From JBCBDX01 sp038529265 (lineage in GTDB: Bacteria > Pseudomonadota > Alphaproteobacteria > Rhizobiales > Rhizobiaceae), in contig JBCBDX010000007.1 of the NCBI GenBank assembly GCA_038529265.1, positions 1 through 64,000 of the forward strand: a stretch of DNA of 64,000 nt. The letters run 5' to 3'. Position numbers and translations under genes: made by a program. Positions 1 through 9,175 of this stretch are shown one piece after another. The stretch's first letter is position 1. Every line of letters begins with the position of its first letter. Under the pieces are notes generated by a model. That model was not told the origin of the DNA. It saw only the letters and a program-made list of their open reading frames with translations, and did not search any database.

Positions 1-1240
1 TCAGAAGCCCATAGACTGCAAGGGTTTGCGAGGAACGAAAAAGCGGTTCGATAAATTTCCTTAAAGGTCCCATTGGGTTGGGCTGCCTGACGCGACTGGT
101 CAGTGATTTTGGTTGTTTTGCGGTCGATTGCTTCAATACGATTTTCATAGGCTGCGATGACGGATTGGTTGTTGGTAGCAACAAGCCGGTCGAGCAGTTG
201 TTCTTTTTGCTTCTCGAGTTGTTTGATCTCAGCCTGAAGCGCGTCTTGTTTGAGCGCAGCGCGATCTTCATGGTGGCTGCAGATTTTCTGGAAGATCGCC
301 AGCGACAGATCAAACAGATCCCGGCTTGGCACCATAGCTTTCAGTATGGTCTCAAATTCGCCTTCGACCTTTTCCCGTCCAATGGACTTGCGATGGCTTG
401 GACAGCCTTTGGTATCGCACAGATAATAAGGATAGTGCTTTTTGCGTCCCTTCGACCAACAAGCTGTGTAAGCCTTCCCGCAATGATTGCAGCAGACAAA
501 GCCGCGTAATGGAAAGTCGGCATTGATGTCTTTGCGTGCGGGTGCGTTAGCTCGCTCGCTACGCTTGCCCTGAACAGCCTGCCACGTCTCAAGCGAGATC
601 AACGGTTCATGCTGTCCTTTGATCAGGCTGAGGCCCCAAGGCTCGTAGTCGATGTAACCAGCATAGATCGTGCGATCCATCAACTCTTGAATGCGCGTTA
701 AATGAACCTCGCCATTCTTGTCCTTGGAGATGACATTTGTGCCTTCAAAGAAGCGTTTGAATTCGCCTACGCTTGCAAGACGACCCGTTGCGTAACCTTC
801 AAAAGCTTCTCGTATGATCGACGCATCCGGCTCGTGTGGCACGAGCAATTTGCCGTGGCCCTCCGCCTTCTCATAGTTAGAGCCAGTCGGTGGATAAAAA
901 GCCCAATAGCCATTGCGATGGAGGCATGTAGATGAAGATGCGCATCCAATCCGCGCGCAAGGCGGGAGATGTCATCAAAAATGACGACAATACGCTGTTT
1001 CCGGTGCTTGCGTAAGAAGGCAAGCATCGCATCCATTTGCGGACGCTTGGCAAACTTGCCCGACATGTCATCTTTGAAAACTCGGACGACGTCATAGCCT
1101 TACAATCTGCAAACTCCCGGCAGCGCGTCTCTTGGGAGGCAAGCCCATCTCAATCGCGCAATTGCTTGGTGCTGGACACACGCGCATAGATCACCGCGAT
1201 TTGCTTGGTGTCGTTTAAAGCCGTGTCCGTCAGGATGATC
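1..1240 (-). pseudogene. Degenerate large serine recombinase (resolvase/invertase family)
   Basis: Read on the minus strand across several frames, this is a large serine recombinase that is cut by the window edge at its C-terminus. In order there is the catalytic N-terminal segment with YARVSSTKQ (around 1160-1195), a resolvase-core segment with VVIFDDISRLARGLDAHL (about 950-1000), a recombinase domain (DASIIREAFEGYATGRLAS, about 750-830) and a zinc-ribbon (CNHCGKAYTACWSKGRKK, about 440-500), then a basic coiled region near position 1. Lesions are visible: an in-frame TGA at 1150-1152, a frameshift between about 1100 and 1109, and an internal deletion near 915 that joins the DNA-inversion core directly to the NGYWAFYPPTG segment. 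It cannot be functional. It probably marks an old integrated element whose body lies left of the window. Confidence 0.85.
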
Positions 1241-1269
1241 CGCTTCCTTTCTTGTCCTTAAATATGTTC

Positions 1270-1497
1270 AATGTAGAGGTCTACTTTTATGATCCATAAT
1301 CACCCTGGCAGCGCGGTTCAAACGAAAACACCAACTGGTTGCTCAGGCAATATTTACCTAGAGGAACGGACCTTTCGGTTCACTCGCAGGCTAAGCTCAG
1401 CGCGATTGCCCGCCAACTCAGCGAGCGACCACACAAGACCTTGCAATATCAAACGCCAGCGGAGAGATTTGCTGAGCGTGTTGCGTCGATCAGTTGA
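1270..1497 (+). mobile_element. IS30-family transposase 3' remnant
   Basis: One open frame, broken only by a TAA at 1297-1299, translates to the characteristic C-terminus of IS30-family transposases: a DP-x-SPWQRGSNENTN block, then LLRQYLPRGTDLSVHSQ, then RQLSERPHKTLQYQTPAERF and a TGA at 1495-1497. The catalytic N-terminal part is absent because the sequence runs directly into the recombinase pseudogene on the left. It is a dead fragment. I did not identify terminal inverted repeats. Confidence 0.8.
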
Positions 1498-1729
1498 ATC
1501 CACCCCGCTTAGCCGTCTTTCGCTGTTGCTAATGAAGAATAAATAATGAGGCCAGAGGCCGACTTCGGATATGCGAACTGTCTTTCCTTTCAGTATTTCA
1601 CCTCGAATGTTGCGTGTATACGATTGACTGTCCTAATCCATTTCAACTTTATGGCGTGGTGTCTTGGACGAAGAGGACCGTTTTGGTGAAGTGCAGCCCG
1701 CGACCATGATCATTTTAGGAGTGTAGGAA

Positions 1730-2357
1730 ATGACATTTGAGACCTGGCTCGCGTTCTCAGCGGCATCGATGCTGTTTCTGATCTTTCCAATCGGTCCGAC
1801 CATCCTTCTCGTGATTACCTTTGGTCTTTCAAATGGGCCACGCGTCGCCCCAGTCGTTGCTTCTGGTGTTGCTTTGGGCGACTTCACGGCGATGACGGTC
1901 TCCCTGGCTGGCCTCGGCGCGGTGATGATGGCATCTGCTGAGGTCTTTCAAGTGGGTTGGGGCAGCTTATCTCGTCTGGCTTGGCATTCGAACGATTCAG
2001 TCATCGGGCAGCAGCGTTGGCCAGACGGAGACGAACGTTTCGCGCATGAATTCATACAGGACTTTCCGTCAATGTTTTGCCGTGACAGCGTTGAATCCCA
2101 AGCCCATCGCGTTCTTCATCGCGTTTGTGCCTCAGTTCATCAACACGACTGAACCCCTCTTGCCCCAGTTCGTTGCCGCGGTCGCTACGTTCACCTGCCT
2201 TGCTTGGCTGAATGCCTTTTTCTACGGGAGACTTGCTAGCCGGATGCGGGGCATGATCCGCAGGCCTTCCATCATTGCTTGGTTCAAGCGCGTCAGTGGT
2301 AGCATTCTGATCGGGATGGGTCTAGCTACACTCACGTTGCGGCGATCTTCGGTCTAA
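1730..2357 (+). pseudogene. LysE/RhtB-family exporter, frameshifted
   Basis: The first part (from ATG 1730, preceded by AGGAG-like GTGTAGGAA) encodes the N-terminal membrane helices of a LysE/RhtB amino-acid exporter, with the family's proline-containing first helix (IFPIGPTILLV). Around 1948-1955 the reading frame must change. The family motif KWVGAAYLVWLGI continues only in the next frame, which then runs to the TAA at 2357 through LNPKPIAFFIAFVPQFI, the second conserved half. A single-base indel explains this. Total length would match the usual ~205-210 residues. It lies tail-to-tail with another broken LysE gene, so the pair may be a decaying duplicated or exchanged exporter locus. Confidence 0.8.
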
Positions 2358-2411
2358 CAAACCCATTGGGGCCTGCCTGTTGTCGTGGCCGAACGGCCTT
2401 AAAGTTCAGCG

Positions 2412-3038
2412 TCATGCACGGAGCCTGATATTCGAGACCGACGTTCCAATGGACTTCGCGCCCGCCGCAATAAACACAACGCCGATGACCCGAGTGATCA
2501 AGCGGCTATGGCGTGCGAAGAGGCGTCTTGTTAAGGGAAGTCCCGTTCAGAATACCACGCCAAGCGTTGCGACGCAGAACCCGAGAAACGCTGCCAGGAC
2601 GAGCGGGACAGCGTTCTGAAAGGTCACCGCGTCTTCAAACCGAGCGAACACAGCTGTGAACATCGCCAGCGCAAAAGGATAGGCCTTGGGGTTTGTGAAA
2701 CCGAAAATAATCCCGGATTTCCATGGCACGTCGACGATAGTATCTGCCGCTGCACGTTGACTGCGGAGCGCCTTTATCCCCAACCAAATGAGGTAAGCCC
2801 CACAGACAAGTCCCAAAATATCGAAAAGCAAAGGGCCAGCTTGTGAGACACCAATGATGGCTGAAATTGCGAGGATCGTCCAAGCCAAATCACCGAGAAG
2901 ATGGCAGGTCAGGAACGTTGCGCAAGCTATGCGTCCGGGACCTGCGGAGAGGCTGAGTGCCGCCAAAGTGGCTGGTCCAGGAATGAACACATAAAAGAGC
3001 CCTGCGATAAATGTGGTTGCTAGAAGTTCAGGCATCAT
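2412..3038 (-). pseudogene. LysE-family translocator with in-frame stop
   Basis: ATG 3038 opens a LysE-family membrane protein of 163 residues (IPGPATLAALSLS near the start, YLIWLGIKALRSQ, then GFTNPKAYPFALAMF) that stops at TGA 2547-2549 after GVVF. Translation past this stop in the same frame continues for 44 plausible family residues (RRLFARHSRLITRVIGVVFI) to TGA 2412-2414, restoring the normal ~208-residue length. The gene therefore seems intact apart from one nonsense codon that removes the last membrane helix. A truncated product might still be made, but loss of function is more likely. Substrates of this family are amino acids or related metabolites exported through the inner membrane. 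Confidence 0.8.
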
Positions 3039-3450
3039 CGGGACAACTGCAATCCTAGTATCTCATCAATGGAGAACTTCGCCGCAATGCAAAATCCTGT
3101 CAATGCGGGCTCGAAGTTGCCTTTCACCGCATCGCAGTATCGAAAAGGAACATCTGGCGAATTCGGCTGAAAGCTGCCTTTCGCACCTGATCAATGAGTA
3201 CTTTGAAGCGGACATTTGCCGCAACGCACCAATATTCACGAGTTATAGTCCGCAGTGCGGACGAAGTGATTGTGCTGAGTAGTCCAAATTGATCCGACAG
3301 GGCAGGACTTCTCCACATCCTGAACCATATTTAGGTTGTGGTTGGAAGGTGAACTCCAGACTTTGCCGGTGCATCATTTCGAAACGTGCGGGCTATCGTC
3401 TTTGTGCCCAATTTGCCCTTCGGCAAGTCGGTCGCAATAGGGGGGTCGCA
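3039..3450. other. Intergenic stretch, no gene recognised
   Basis: No convincing coding sequence. Three loosely related short segments are visible (GAAGTTGCCTTTCACCG near 3113, AAAGCTGCCTTTCGC near 3171, GAAGCGGACATTTGCCGC near 3206) that resemble degenerate copies of one unit in alternating form. I take them as worn repeats, not a functional element. Confidence 0.4.
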
Positions 3451-3684
3451 ATGAACAATCAGGCTTGGATCACTGGTTTTGAATGGGCCGGATCAGCACT
3501 CGGGATAGTCTGTTCACTTCCAGTCGCATCGATTACTGGAAACGAAATTTTGGCGTGCGCGTTACTTCTCACATCGGCAACGCTGTTTTCCGTTTGGGCA
3601 ATAATTGATAAAGAGTGGGCTTTCTTAGCGCTACAAATTTTCTATGCCGCTTCAGCTATCCTGGGCTCTGTTCGTTGGTCATAA
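3451..3684 (+). CDS. Small two- to three-helix membrane protein
   Basis: A 77-residue protein starting at ATG 3451, which is preceded by a strong AGGGGGGT ribosome-binding site; a longer upstream reading frame from 3289 has no such support. It begins MNNQAWITGFEWAGSALGIV and consists almost entirely of hydrophobic helices separated by short polar turns (residues about 10-30, 33-50 and 55-75). It resembles the small hypothetical inner-membrane proteins that open with a W-I-T-G-x-E-W-x-G motif. Function unknown. It stands alone between decayed genes and a cytochrome b561. Confidence 0.6.
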   Translation: MNNQAWITGFEWAGSALGIVCSLPVASITGNEILACALLLTSATLFSVWAIIDKEWAFLALQIFYAASAILGSVRWS

Positions 3685-3968
3685 ACAGCCTAAAGCCACC
3701 TTTATCAAAACCAGTTGAAAAGATCCGCTAGGTGGATGGTGCAAAAGTTATCCGATCCATCGGCGTGGCGGAATGATGTCTTTAGTTCCTGGCGAAAATC
3801 AAAAAATCTGACACAGTTCAATGTGATCATGCCTCAAAAACAACGCCACACTGAGATTGTCTTGCCCATCTTGATGTGAGGATCGCAAAGCAAACTTAAG
3901 CCCACCGGATTGTTAAAGTCGTACTTATTGGTAACATAACCGCCATTCTTCCGGTCTAGAACTGACGG

Positions 3969-4544
3969 GTGCTGACATTGGGACTAACAAATACGAGCGA
4001 TCGCTATGGCTCGCTGACCAAGCTCCTTCACTGGCTCATCGTGCTTTTGTTTGCTTGGCAGTATGCAAGTGGCAACATCATGACAGAGATGCAGCGAGGC
4101 GATGTCGTCGCTGGTCTTGGGCAGAACACTTATTTCAATTGGCACAAATCAATCGGCCTAGTGGCGCTTTTCATAGCCATCGTTCGGATTATCAACCGCT
4201 CCGTTGGCAGCCTGCCTAACTGGGCACCAACCTTGGGCGCGCGCGAGAAAACCTTCATCCATCGCGCAGAGCAAGTGCTTTATATGGCAATGCTCGTTAT
4301 GCCGATCAGCGGCTATATCTATGTCATGGCCGGTGACTTTGGAGTTCTCCTGTTTGGCGAGTGGCGCCTGCCAAACCCGATCGGCAAGAGTGAGACTTTG
4401 GCCTTTTTTGCAAAATGGGTGCACATCATTGCGGGCTATGTGCTGGCCGCAACGGTCCTTGGCCATGTATTACTCGTACTGCGCCATCAGCTCTTCATGC
4501 GCGATGGGCTGTTGTGGCGCATGCTGCCTGCCCGCAACAAGTAA
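3969..4544 (+). CDS. Cytochrome b561 family protein
   Basis: A 191-residue four-helix membrane protein of the prokaryotic cytochrome b561 family, which carries two b hemes and moves electrons between the quinone pool and periplasmic or membrane acceptors. Heme-ligand candidates are visible in each expected helix: LTKLLHWLIVLL near residue 20, FNWHKSIGLVALF near 58, the helix beginning FIHRAEQVLYM near 98, and KWVHIIAGY near 144. The GTG at 3969 is used as start because it gives the full N-terminal family motif RYGSLTKLLHW; no strong ribosome-binding site precedes it. It converges with the phosphatase gene to its right, 7 bases away. A second member of the family lies at 13588-14157. Confidence 0.85.
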   Translation: MLTLGLTNTSDRYGSLTKLLHWLIVLLFAWQYASGNIMTEMQRGDVVAGLGQNTYFNWHKSIGLVALFIAIVRIINRSVGSLPNWAPTLGAREKTFIHRAEQVLYMAMLVMPISGYIYVMAGDFGVLLFGEWRLPNPIGKSETLAFFAKWVHIIAGYVLAATVLGHVLLVLRHQLFMRDGLLWRMLPARNK

Positions 4545-4551
4545 GGGTGCA

Positions 4552-5391
4552 TCACCAGGCTTTGCCGCGATCAAGGCCCGCCACGACGTGTAAAAGCAGG
4601 TCTGGGTCACCAGCCAAGAAAGACCCGGTTGCGAGTAGCGGCCGATCAGGAAACAGCGGCATTACGGTGCCGCCTGCTTCTTCGACAATCAATGCACCAG
4701 CTGCGATATCCCAAGCGCCCAGATTACGCTCCCAATAGGCATCAAGTCTGCCAGCAGCCACGTAAGCCAGATCCAGAGCAGCGGCGCCCCAACGCCTGAT
4801 GCCGGCGGTCTTTGGCATCAGATGATCAAGATCACGCAAGCAATGGGGAAGGTAAGTCGCACGTCCACCGGCCGGAACACCAGTCGCCAGTAGCGCGCTA
4901 TTGAGTGCAGTGCATTTGTTGACTGTAATGCGGCATCCATTCAGATAAGCCCCTCGACCGCGTTCGGCAGAAAATGTCTCCGACTTTGCAGGGTCATGAA
5001 TGATGCCACAAAGTGGCACATCCTGCTGATAGAGCGCGATCGAAACGGCCCAATGCGGCAGGCCTTTGAGGAAGTTGGTCGTGCCATCAAGCGGATCGAC
5101 GATCCAACGCAGCCCGTCAACCTGGCTGGACTTCTCGGCGCTTTCTTCACCCAGCCATCCGTATCCCGGAAAGGCACGCTCCAGATGCGCGGCAATGATG
5201 GCCTCCGACTGATGATCGGCGTCGCTGACAAAGTCACCTGCTGTTTTTTGCGTCACCTTGAGCAGGTGCCGGTCACGCGACGCCGTCAGCAATGCTTCTC
5301 CGGCATGAGTTGCAGCTTCGGCCATGGCGCGCAATGTTTCCGATGCGTCTGCGCTGATCAGGGCAGGCGGTACTGCGCCGTCAGTCGCCAT
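4552..5391 (-). CDS. Inositol-monophosphatase-family phosphatase
   Basis: A 279-residue member of the Li-sensitive, Mg-dependent IMPase/CysQ/FBPase superfamily. The metal-binding motifs are all present: GEES for the first glutamate pair, VDPLDGTTNF for the central aspartates, and the C-terminal WDIAAGALIVEEAGG. The start is ATG 5391, which overlaps the stop of the upstream dehydrogenase gene; the frame stays open further upstream but that part lies inside the dehydrogenase gene. It is the last gene of the six-gene minus operon. The family hydrolyses inositol phosphates, 3'-phosphoadenosine nucleotides or sugar phosphates, and the sequence does not say which. In this context a dephosphorylation step on a pathway intermediate made from GTP is the natural inference. 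Confidence 0.85.
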   Translation of the reverse strand: MATDGAVPPALISADASETLRAMAEAATHAGEALLTASRDRHLLKVTQKTAGDFVSDADHQSEAIIAAHLERAFPGYGWLGEESAEKSSQVDGLRWIVDPLDGTTNFLKGLPHWAVSIALYQQDVPLCGIIHDPAKSETFSAERGRGAYLNGCRITVNKCTALNSALLATGVPAGGRATYLPHCLRDLDHLMPKTAGIRRWGAAALDLAYVAAGRLDAYWERNLGAWDIAAGALIVEEAGGTVMPLFPDRPLLATGSFLAGDPDLLLHVVAGLDRGKAW

Positions 5392-6343
5392 AGCGCACGC
5401 GGTGGCAAAGCGTTTCGGGATTGGCAAGGATTGTGCCGTAGTCGGTCGCCAGATCGGCAAAATCGGATTGCGAAGAGATCAAAGCATCCAATGCCGGATC
5501 GTCGAGGAGCGCCAGCGCTTTTTGCAGGCGACGTGCAAAATCCCAACGAGGCGCGCGCTTGGGCGGAATGCGCCCGACTTGCGAAGCAATAATCTTCAAG
5601 CGGCGCTGGTGAAAGCTACCACCCAGAGATACATCGACATGCCGTGTGCCATACCAGCTGGCCTCGACAATGGAGGCTTCACTACCGGCAACTGAAAGTG
5701 CCGTTGAAAGCCCATCGGATGTAGCGGAGGCGTGGATTACCACGTCTTGGTCGCTTTGACCGGATTCTGCTGTTGCAAACGCGCAGCCCAAATGGCGTGC
5801 AAGCTCTTCGCGTTTTGGATTAACGTCGATCAGCGTAACCTCGGTGCCAGGAACTTGTGCAGCAAGATAACCGGTCAACGCGCCAACGACACCGCACCCA
5901 ACGACGGTAACCTTGTCGCCAGCGCTGACCTCGCTATCCCATAAGATGGTAAGTGCAGTTTCCATGTTGGCTGCCAGGATGGCGCGTTCAGCGGGCACAT
6001 TTACTGGAACGGTAAAGCCAGCGCTATCTGGTAGTGAAAAGCGGTTCTGGTGCGGAAAAAGCGCAAAGATGATCTCTCCGGCGCGGTCACCACTTTGAAC
6101 TTCGCCTACGGCCGCGTAGCCATATTTGATCGGAAACGGGAACCCCCCATCCTGAAATGGTGCTCGCATAGTCTCATGCTCGCTATCCGGCACTTTGCCG
6201 TTGAACACTAGGCGCTCAGTACCCCGACTTATGCCGGTAAAAAGCGTTTTGATATCTAGTTGGCCCATGGCGATCTGAAGTTCAGTCTCACGCAGTTCTG
6301 CGTCGCCGGCGGAGACTATCCAAAGCGCTGACGCCTTCATCAT
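5381..6343 (-). CDS. MDR-family dehydrogenase/reductase (zinc-alcohol-dehydrogenase-like)
   Basis: A 320-residue medium-chain dehydrogenase/reductase. The N-terminal catalytic domain carries GISRGTERLVFNGKVP and FPIKYGYAAVGEV, and the Rossmann domain carries VVGCGVVGALTGYLAA followed by an acidic strand end (TLIDVNP), which suggests NAD(H) use. The usual catalytic-zinc cysteine of classical alcohol dehydrogenases is not in its place, so it belongs to the non-classical branch that includes BchC-like and zinc-free oxidoreductases. It starts at ATG 6343, overlapping the end of the GTP cyclohydrolase gene by four bases, and overlaps the phosphatase gene downstream: translational coupling in one operon. 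The substrate is unknown; reduction or oxidation of a pteridine-side-chain carbonyl is an inference from the neighbours. Confidence 0.8.
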   Translation of the reverse strand: MMKASALWIVSAGDAELRETELQIAMGQLDIKTLFTGISRGTERLVFNGKVPDSEHETMRAPFQDGGFPFPIKYGYAAVGEVQSGDRAGEIIFALFPHQNRFSLPDSAGFTVPVNVPAERAILAANMETALTILWDSEVSAGDKVTVVGCGVVGALTGYLAAQVPGTEVTLIDVNPKREELARHLGCAFATAESGQSDQDVVIHASATSDGLSTALSVAGSEASIVEASWYGTRHVDVSLGGSFHQRRLKIIASQVGRIPPKRAPRWDFARRLQKALALLDDPALDALISSQSDFADLATDYGTILANPETLCHRVRYGD

Positions 6344-7458
6344 CTTTGGAAAATATGGCCCGACTTGCGCGCTTTCACATTCAGATATCTCAGGTTCTGC
6401 GCATTTCGTCCCACTGCCAGCGGCAGCCGTGCGATCACATCGATCCCGCTATCAGCCAGCGTCTGGACCTTGCCGGGATTGTTGGTCAGGAGGCGAATTT
6501 GCTCGATGCCGAGTTCGTTCAGCAATGTCGCAGCAAGTCGGAAGTCGCGCTCATCATCCTCAAAACCTAATTGATGATTGGCCTCAACTGTATCAAAACC
6601 TTGATCCTGCAAATCATAAACGCGCATTTTGTTGGCCAGGCCAATGCCGCGCCCCTCCTGGTTCAAATAGAGCAGTACACCAGCGCCTTCTTTACCCATA
6701 CGCGCAAGGGCGCTTTGCAGCTGCGGCCCGCAATCGCATTTTAGGCTGCCAAGTACGTCGCCGGTAAAACAAGCAGAGTGCAAGCGGGTCAGTACAGGGC
6801 GAGACAAATCCGGATTGCCAATCTCGATTGCATAATGTTCGCGTTGTCCGTCCGGATCGCGAAAAACGTGCAGACGGCTAACATTATAAGCTTCCAGCGG
6901 CAGGCTCGCCGATGCGACGGGCGCCAATTTCGGTGGGGCGGTCATATGCGCAAGCGCTTCATCAGCAGTGATTTGCATCAAGGGAAAGTCGCTGAGGGCT
7001 GCGTCCTTGTTTGTGATTGGAAAAAGCGCAAATGCAGGGATCAGTTCGACGGATTTAACAAGGCTCAGCCCGGCCTCTTGGAGCGTCGTTTCGCCAGCAC
7101 GCAGCACGTGGAGAGGACCGGCAACGCCGCCGATTTGATCAAACTTGGGATCAGCCAAGCGCTGATACCAGGCAAAGTCTGCACCTACAGGCTGACAGAT
7201 ACGCACTGGACCATCGGCAAGATTAGCCGCAGCTGCGACGGTCATGACCGCCCTTGCGCGATTGGCGGAAATGACCAGTTCGGGCGTGCCCAGCAGTTCT
7301 TTTAATGCAGAAAAGTTGGTCTCTGTCACCGTTTCAAGTGGGACCATAAGCGCTTGGTCGTCGGCGTGTGTTAGAATGCAGGGCAGTCCCATGGAGAGGT
7401 CGCTACGCACACGGTTGACCCGCTCAGTCTGGTTAAGCACAAGTTTCGGACTGGACAT
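6340..7458 (-). CDS. ribA: GTP cyclohydrolase II with N-terminal extension
   Basis: The C-terminal ~200 residues are a clear GTP cyclohydrolase II, the enzyme that opens GTP to 2,5-diamino-6-ribosylamino-4(3H)-pyrimidinone 5'-phosphate. The three zinc cysteines lie in HSACFTGDVLGSLKCDCG, the catalytic region is LNQEGRGIGLANKM, and LLTNNPGKV is the guanine-recognition end. About 170 residues precede this; they occupy the place of the DHBP synthase domain in RibBA fusions but do not show its acidic motifs. I chose ATG 7458, with AAGAGA at the right distance. ATG 7500 would overlap the previous gene by 23 bases. The protein sits in a pteridine-like operon and not with ribE/ribH, so it may serve a dedicated pathway and not general riboflavin supply. 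Confidence 0.85.
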   Translation of the reverse strand: MSSPKLVLNQTERVNRVRSDLSMGLPCILTHADDQALMVPLETVTETNFSALKELLGTPELVISANRARAVMTVAAAANLADGPVRICQPVGADFAWYQRLADPKFDQIGGVAGPLHVLRAGETTLQEAGLSLVKSVELIPAFALFPITNKDAALSDFPLMQITADEALAHMTAPPKLAPVASASLPLEAYNVSRLHVFRDPDGQREHYAIEIGNPDLSRPVLTRLHSACFTGDVLGSLKCDCGPQLQSALARMGKEGAGVLLYLNQEGRGIGLANKMRVYDLQDQGFDTVEANHQLGFEDDERDFRLAATLLNELGIEQIRLLTNNPGKVQTLADSGIDVIARLPLAVGRNAQNLRYLNVKARKSGHIFQR

Positions 7459-7477
7459 TATTGTTTTTCTCTTCACT

Positions 7478-8317
7478 TTACGCATTGCCGGTAACTGCAA
7501 CGATTTTAGATCGTTTGTGACTATTTAGGGCGTCTTGCGCCTCCGGCATGGCATGACGCTCCAAAATGCAATCAAAAACGATGTCAGAGCCGAGATTATA
7601 GGCTTTTGTTTGTGGCCTGAGCGCTTGGGAAAGAGATGCAATTGGCGAGGTTGATAGGCCTTGGGGTCCCGATCCAATCAATATCGGCGCGATCGCAATA
7701 TGCAGGCGATCCAAAAGCCCAGCCTCCAAAAACTGCGCGATGGTAATGCCTCCACCTTCAATCAGGATTTTCTTCAAACCTTTCTTGTGGAGCACATCGA
7801 TAATGGCGTGCGGCGCGATCCGTTCGCGACGCTCCAGCTTGATTGTCTCGACGCGCTTTGGCCGCGCCTTGTCGCAGGCTTGAATAACAATGCGCCTTGC
7901 GCCGTCATCCCGCAAAGGCATTGCATCATTGGGCAGGCGGCCATCTGGGTCAATAATAACACGCGCGGGATTTTGGCCCGGCGCGAGACGAACCGTCAGT
8001 TGCGGGCCGTCGCAAAGCGCTGTCTTGACGCCTATGATCACGGCGTCGGCGATCGCGCGCAACCGGTGTAAATGTTTCAACCCATCAGCACCCGAGACAT
8101 TTTGCGCGTCGCCTGAAACTGTTGCCACTCGGCCATCCAGCGATTGACCGATCTGCGCGAAGACCAGAGGTCGTTCTGTTGGTTTCAATAGCGCACCATA
8201 GAGTTCGAGCGCGTCGCGCTCCTCAGGCAACCAATTGCTGAAACACGGCTTTGATAAACCAGACTTCACTGTCAGGATCCTTTCCCACACTGTGTCTGTT
8301 ACGTTTATCGGTCTCAT
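7478..8317 (-). CDS. RibD C-terminal-type reductase
   Basis: A 279-residue protein with the reductase fold of RibD (C-terminal half) and dihydrofolate reductase. Signature stretches are AQIGQSLDGRVATVSG near residue 55-70, RAIADAVIIGVKTALCDGP, and LIEGGGITIAQFL, all typical of the NADPH-dependent reductases acting on diaminopyrimidine ribosyl phosphates. There is no deaminase domain, unlike bifunctional RibD. The start is ATG 8317, preceded by GGGAAAGAG. The TTG at 8338 sits upstream of that site. The gene lies between the methyltransferase and GTP cyclohydrolase II genes, so reduction of the cyclohydrolase product is the likely reaction. This is inference from family and order. Confidence 0.85.
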   Translation of the reverse strand: MRPINVTDTVWERILTVKSGLSKPCFSNWLPEERDALELYGALLKPTERPLVFAQIGQSLDGRVATVSGDAQNVSGADGLKHLHRLRAIADAVIIGVKTALCDGPQLTVRLAPGQNPARVIIDPDGRLPNDAMPLRDDGARRIVIQACDKARPKRVETIKLERRERIAPHAIIDVLHKKGLKKILIEGGGITIAQFLEAGLLDRLHIAIAPILIGSGPQGLSTSPIASLSQALRPQTKAYNLGSDIVFDCILERHAMPEAQDALNSHKRSKIVAVTGNA

Positions 8318-8407
8318 TTTATTCTCTTTCCCTACCAAGTTGCCGGACGTTTTTGGTTTTCAACGCCTGTCACATTGATCTTTAGGCAAAACCTCAGCGT
8401 TTTCGCG

Positions 8408-9175
8408 TTATCGCGGTACCGCTAGAATATCTGTATGGCCAATCTGCACAGTGGACGCTGAGAGCAAACCGCGACGCTGTTGCAGCCAATCATCGGCACC
8501 GGCATGGCCGGTCTCGGTCGCTGCCTTGGAGATGCCGACAAGTAGTTCCTCGATAAGCGCAGCATGGCCGGCGCCCAAAATCCAAGGACTATCTGCCATT
8601 GATACTGCAAAGCCATGACTTTTAAAGATATGCGCAGTTACATCCGCCGCGTTTGGCCCAGCCGCCGGACCTATGCCTTTGTCCGTCAATTGATGCGCGT
8701 TGAACGAGGCTGTGATTGACGAATCGTCAGCTAGTGCAGGCAACCATTCCATAGCGCCATTGTAATTGAGCGCTGCATAGAGCGGCACGCGAGCCGCTTT
8801 TAACCGCTTGGCGAGCGTTTCGATCCATCGTGCGGGCATGAGGTCCAGAAGCGCGGATGCGGTAACCAGGCCTGCACCATCAAAGTCAAGCGTGTCGATT
8901 TCCTTCAAATCGGCGCAGAGCTGCTCTGATCCCGGGTGGCGCTGCCCGGCAAGGGCCAACAACCGGTGGTCGCTGTCGACGAAACGCCAATCGCCGTTCG
9001 TCATCTTGCCATTGAAAGCCCGCGCCGTGGAGCCGGTGCCGCTACCGAGGTCCACAATAACAGCGCCGTCGGTGGCGCATTGCGCTGCGTGGGAAAGCAA
9101 CGACGTATCTCGCGCGGCATGATCGGCCGGTTCGCGCAAGTCCAACCAGCTTGATGAGAAGCCGGGTTTAGACAT
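8408..9175 (-). CDS. Class I SAM-dependent methyltransferase
   Basis: A 255-residue Rossmann-fold methyltransferase. The SAM-binding glycine loop is VIVDLGSGTGSTARAF near residue 45-60, followed by an acidic residue after strand 2 (RFVDSDHRLL) and a third motif around CADLKEIDTLDF. The start ATG 9175 overlaps the end of the PTPS-like gene (ATGTCT within the last codons), so the two are translationally coupled. An in-frame start further upstream lies inside the preceding gene and is less likely. The acceptor is unknown. In this operon a pteridine or pyrimidine intermediate is a reasonable guess. Confidence 0.8.
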   Translation of the reverse strand: MSKPGFSSSWLDLREPADHAARDTSLLSHAAQCATDGAVIVDLGSGTGSTARAFNGKMTNGDWRFVDSDHRLLALAGQRHPGSEQLCADLKEIDTLDFDGAGLVTASALLDLMPARWIETLAKRLKAARVPLYAALNYNGAMEWLPALADDSSITASFNAHQLTDKGIGPAAGPNAADVTAHIFKSHGFAVSMADSPWILGAGHAALIEELLVGISKAATETGHAGADDWLQQRRGLLSASTVQIGHTDILAVPR

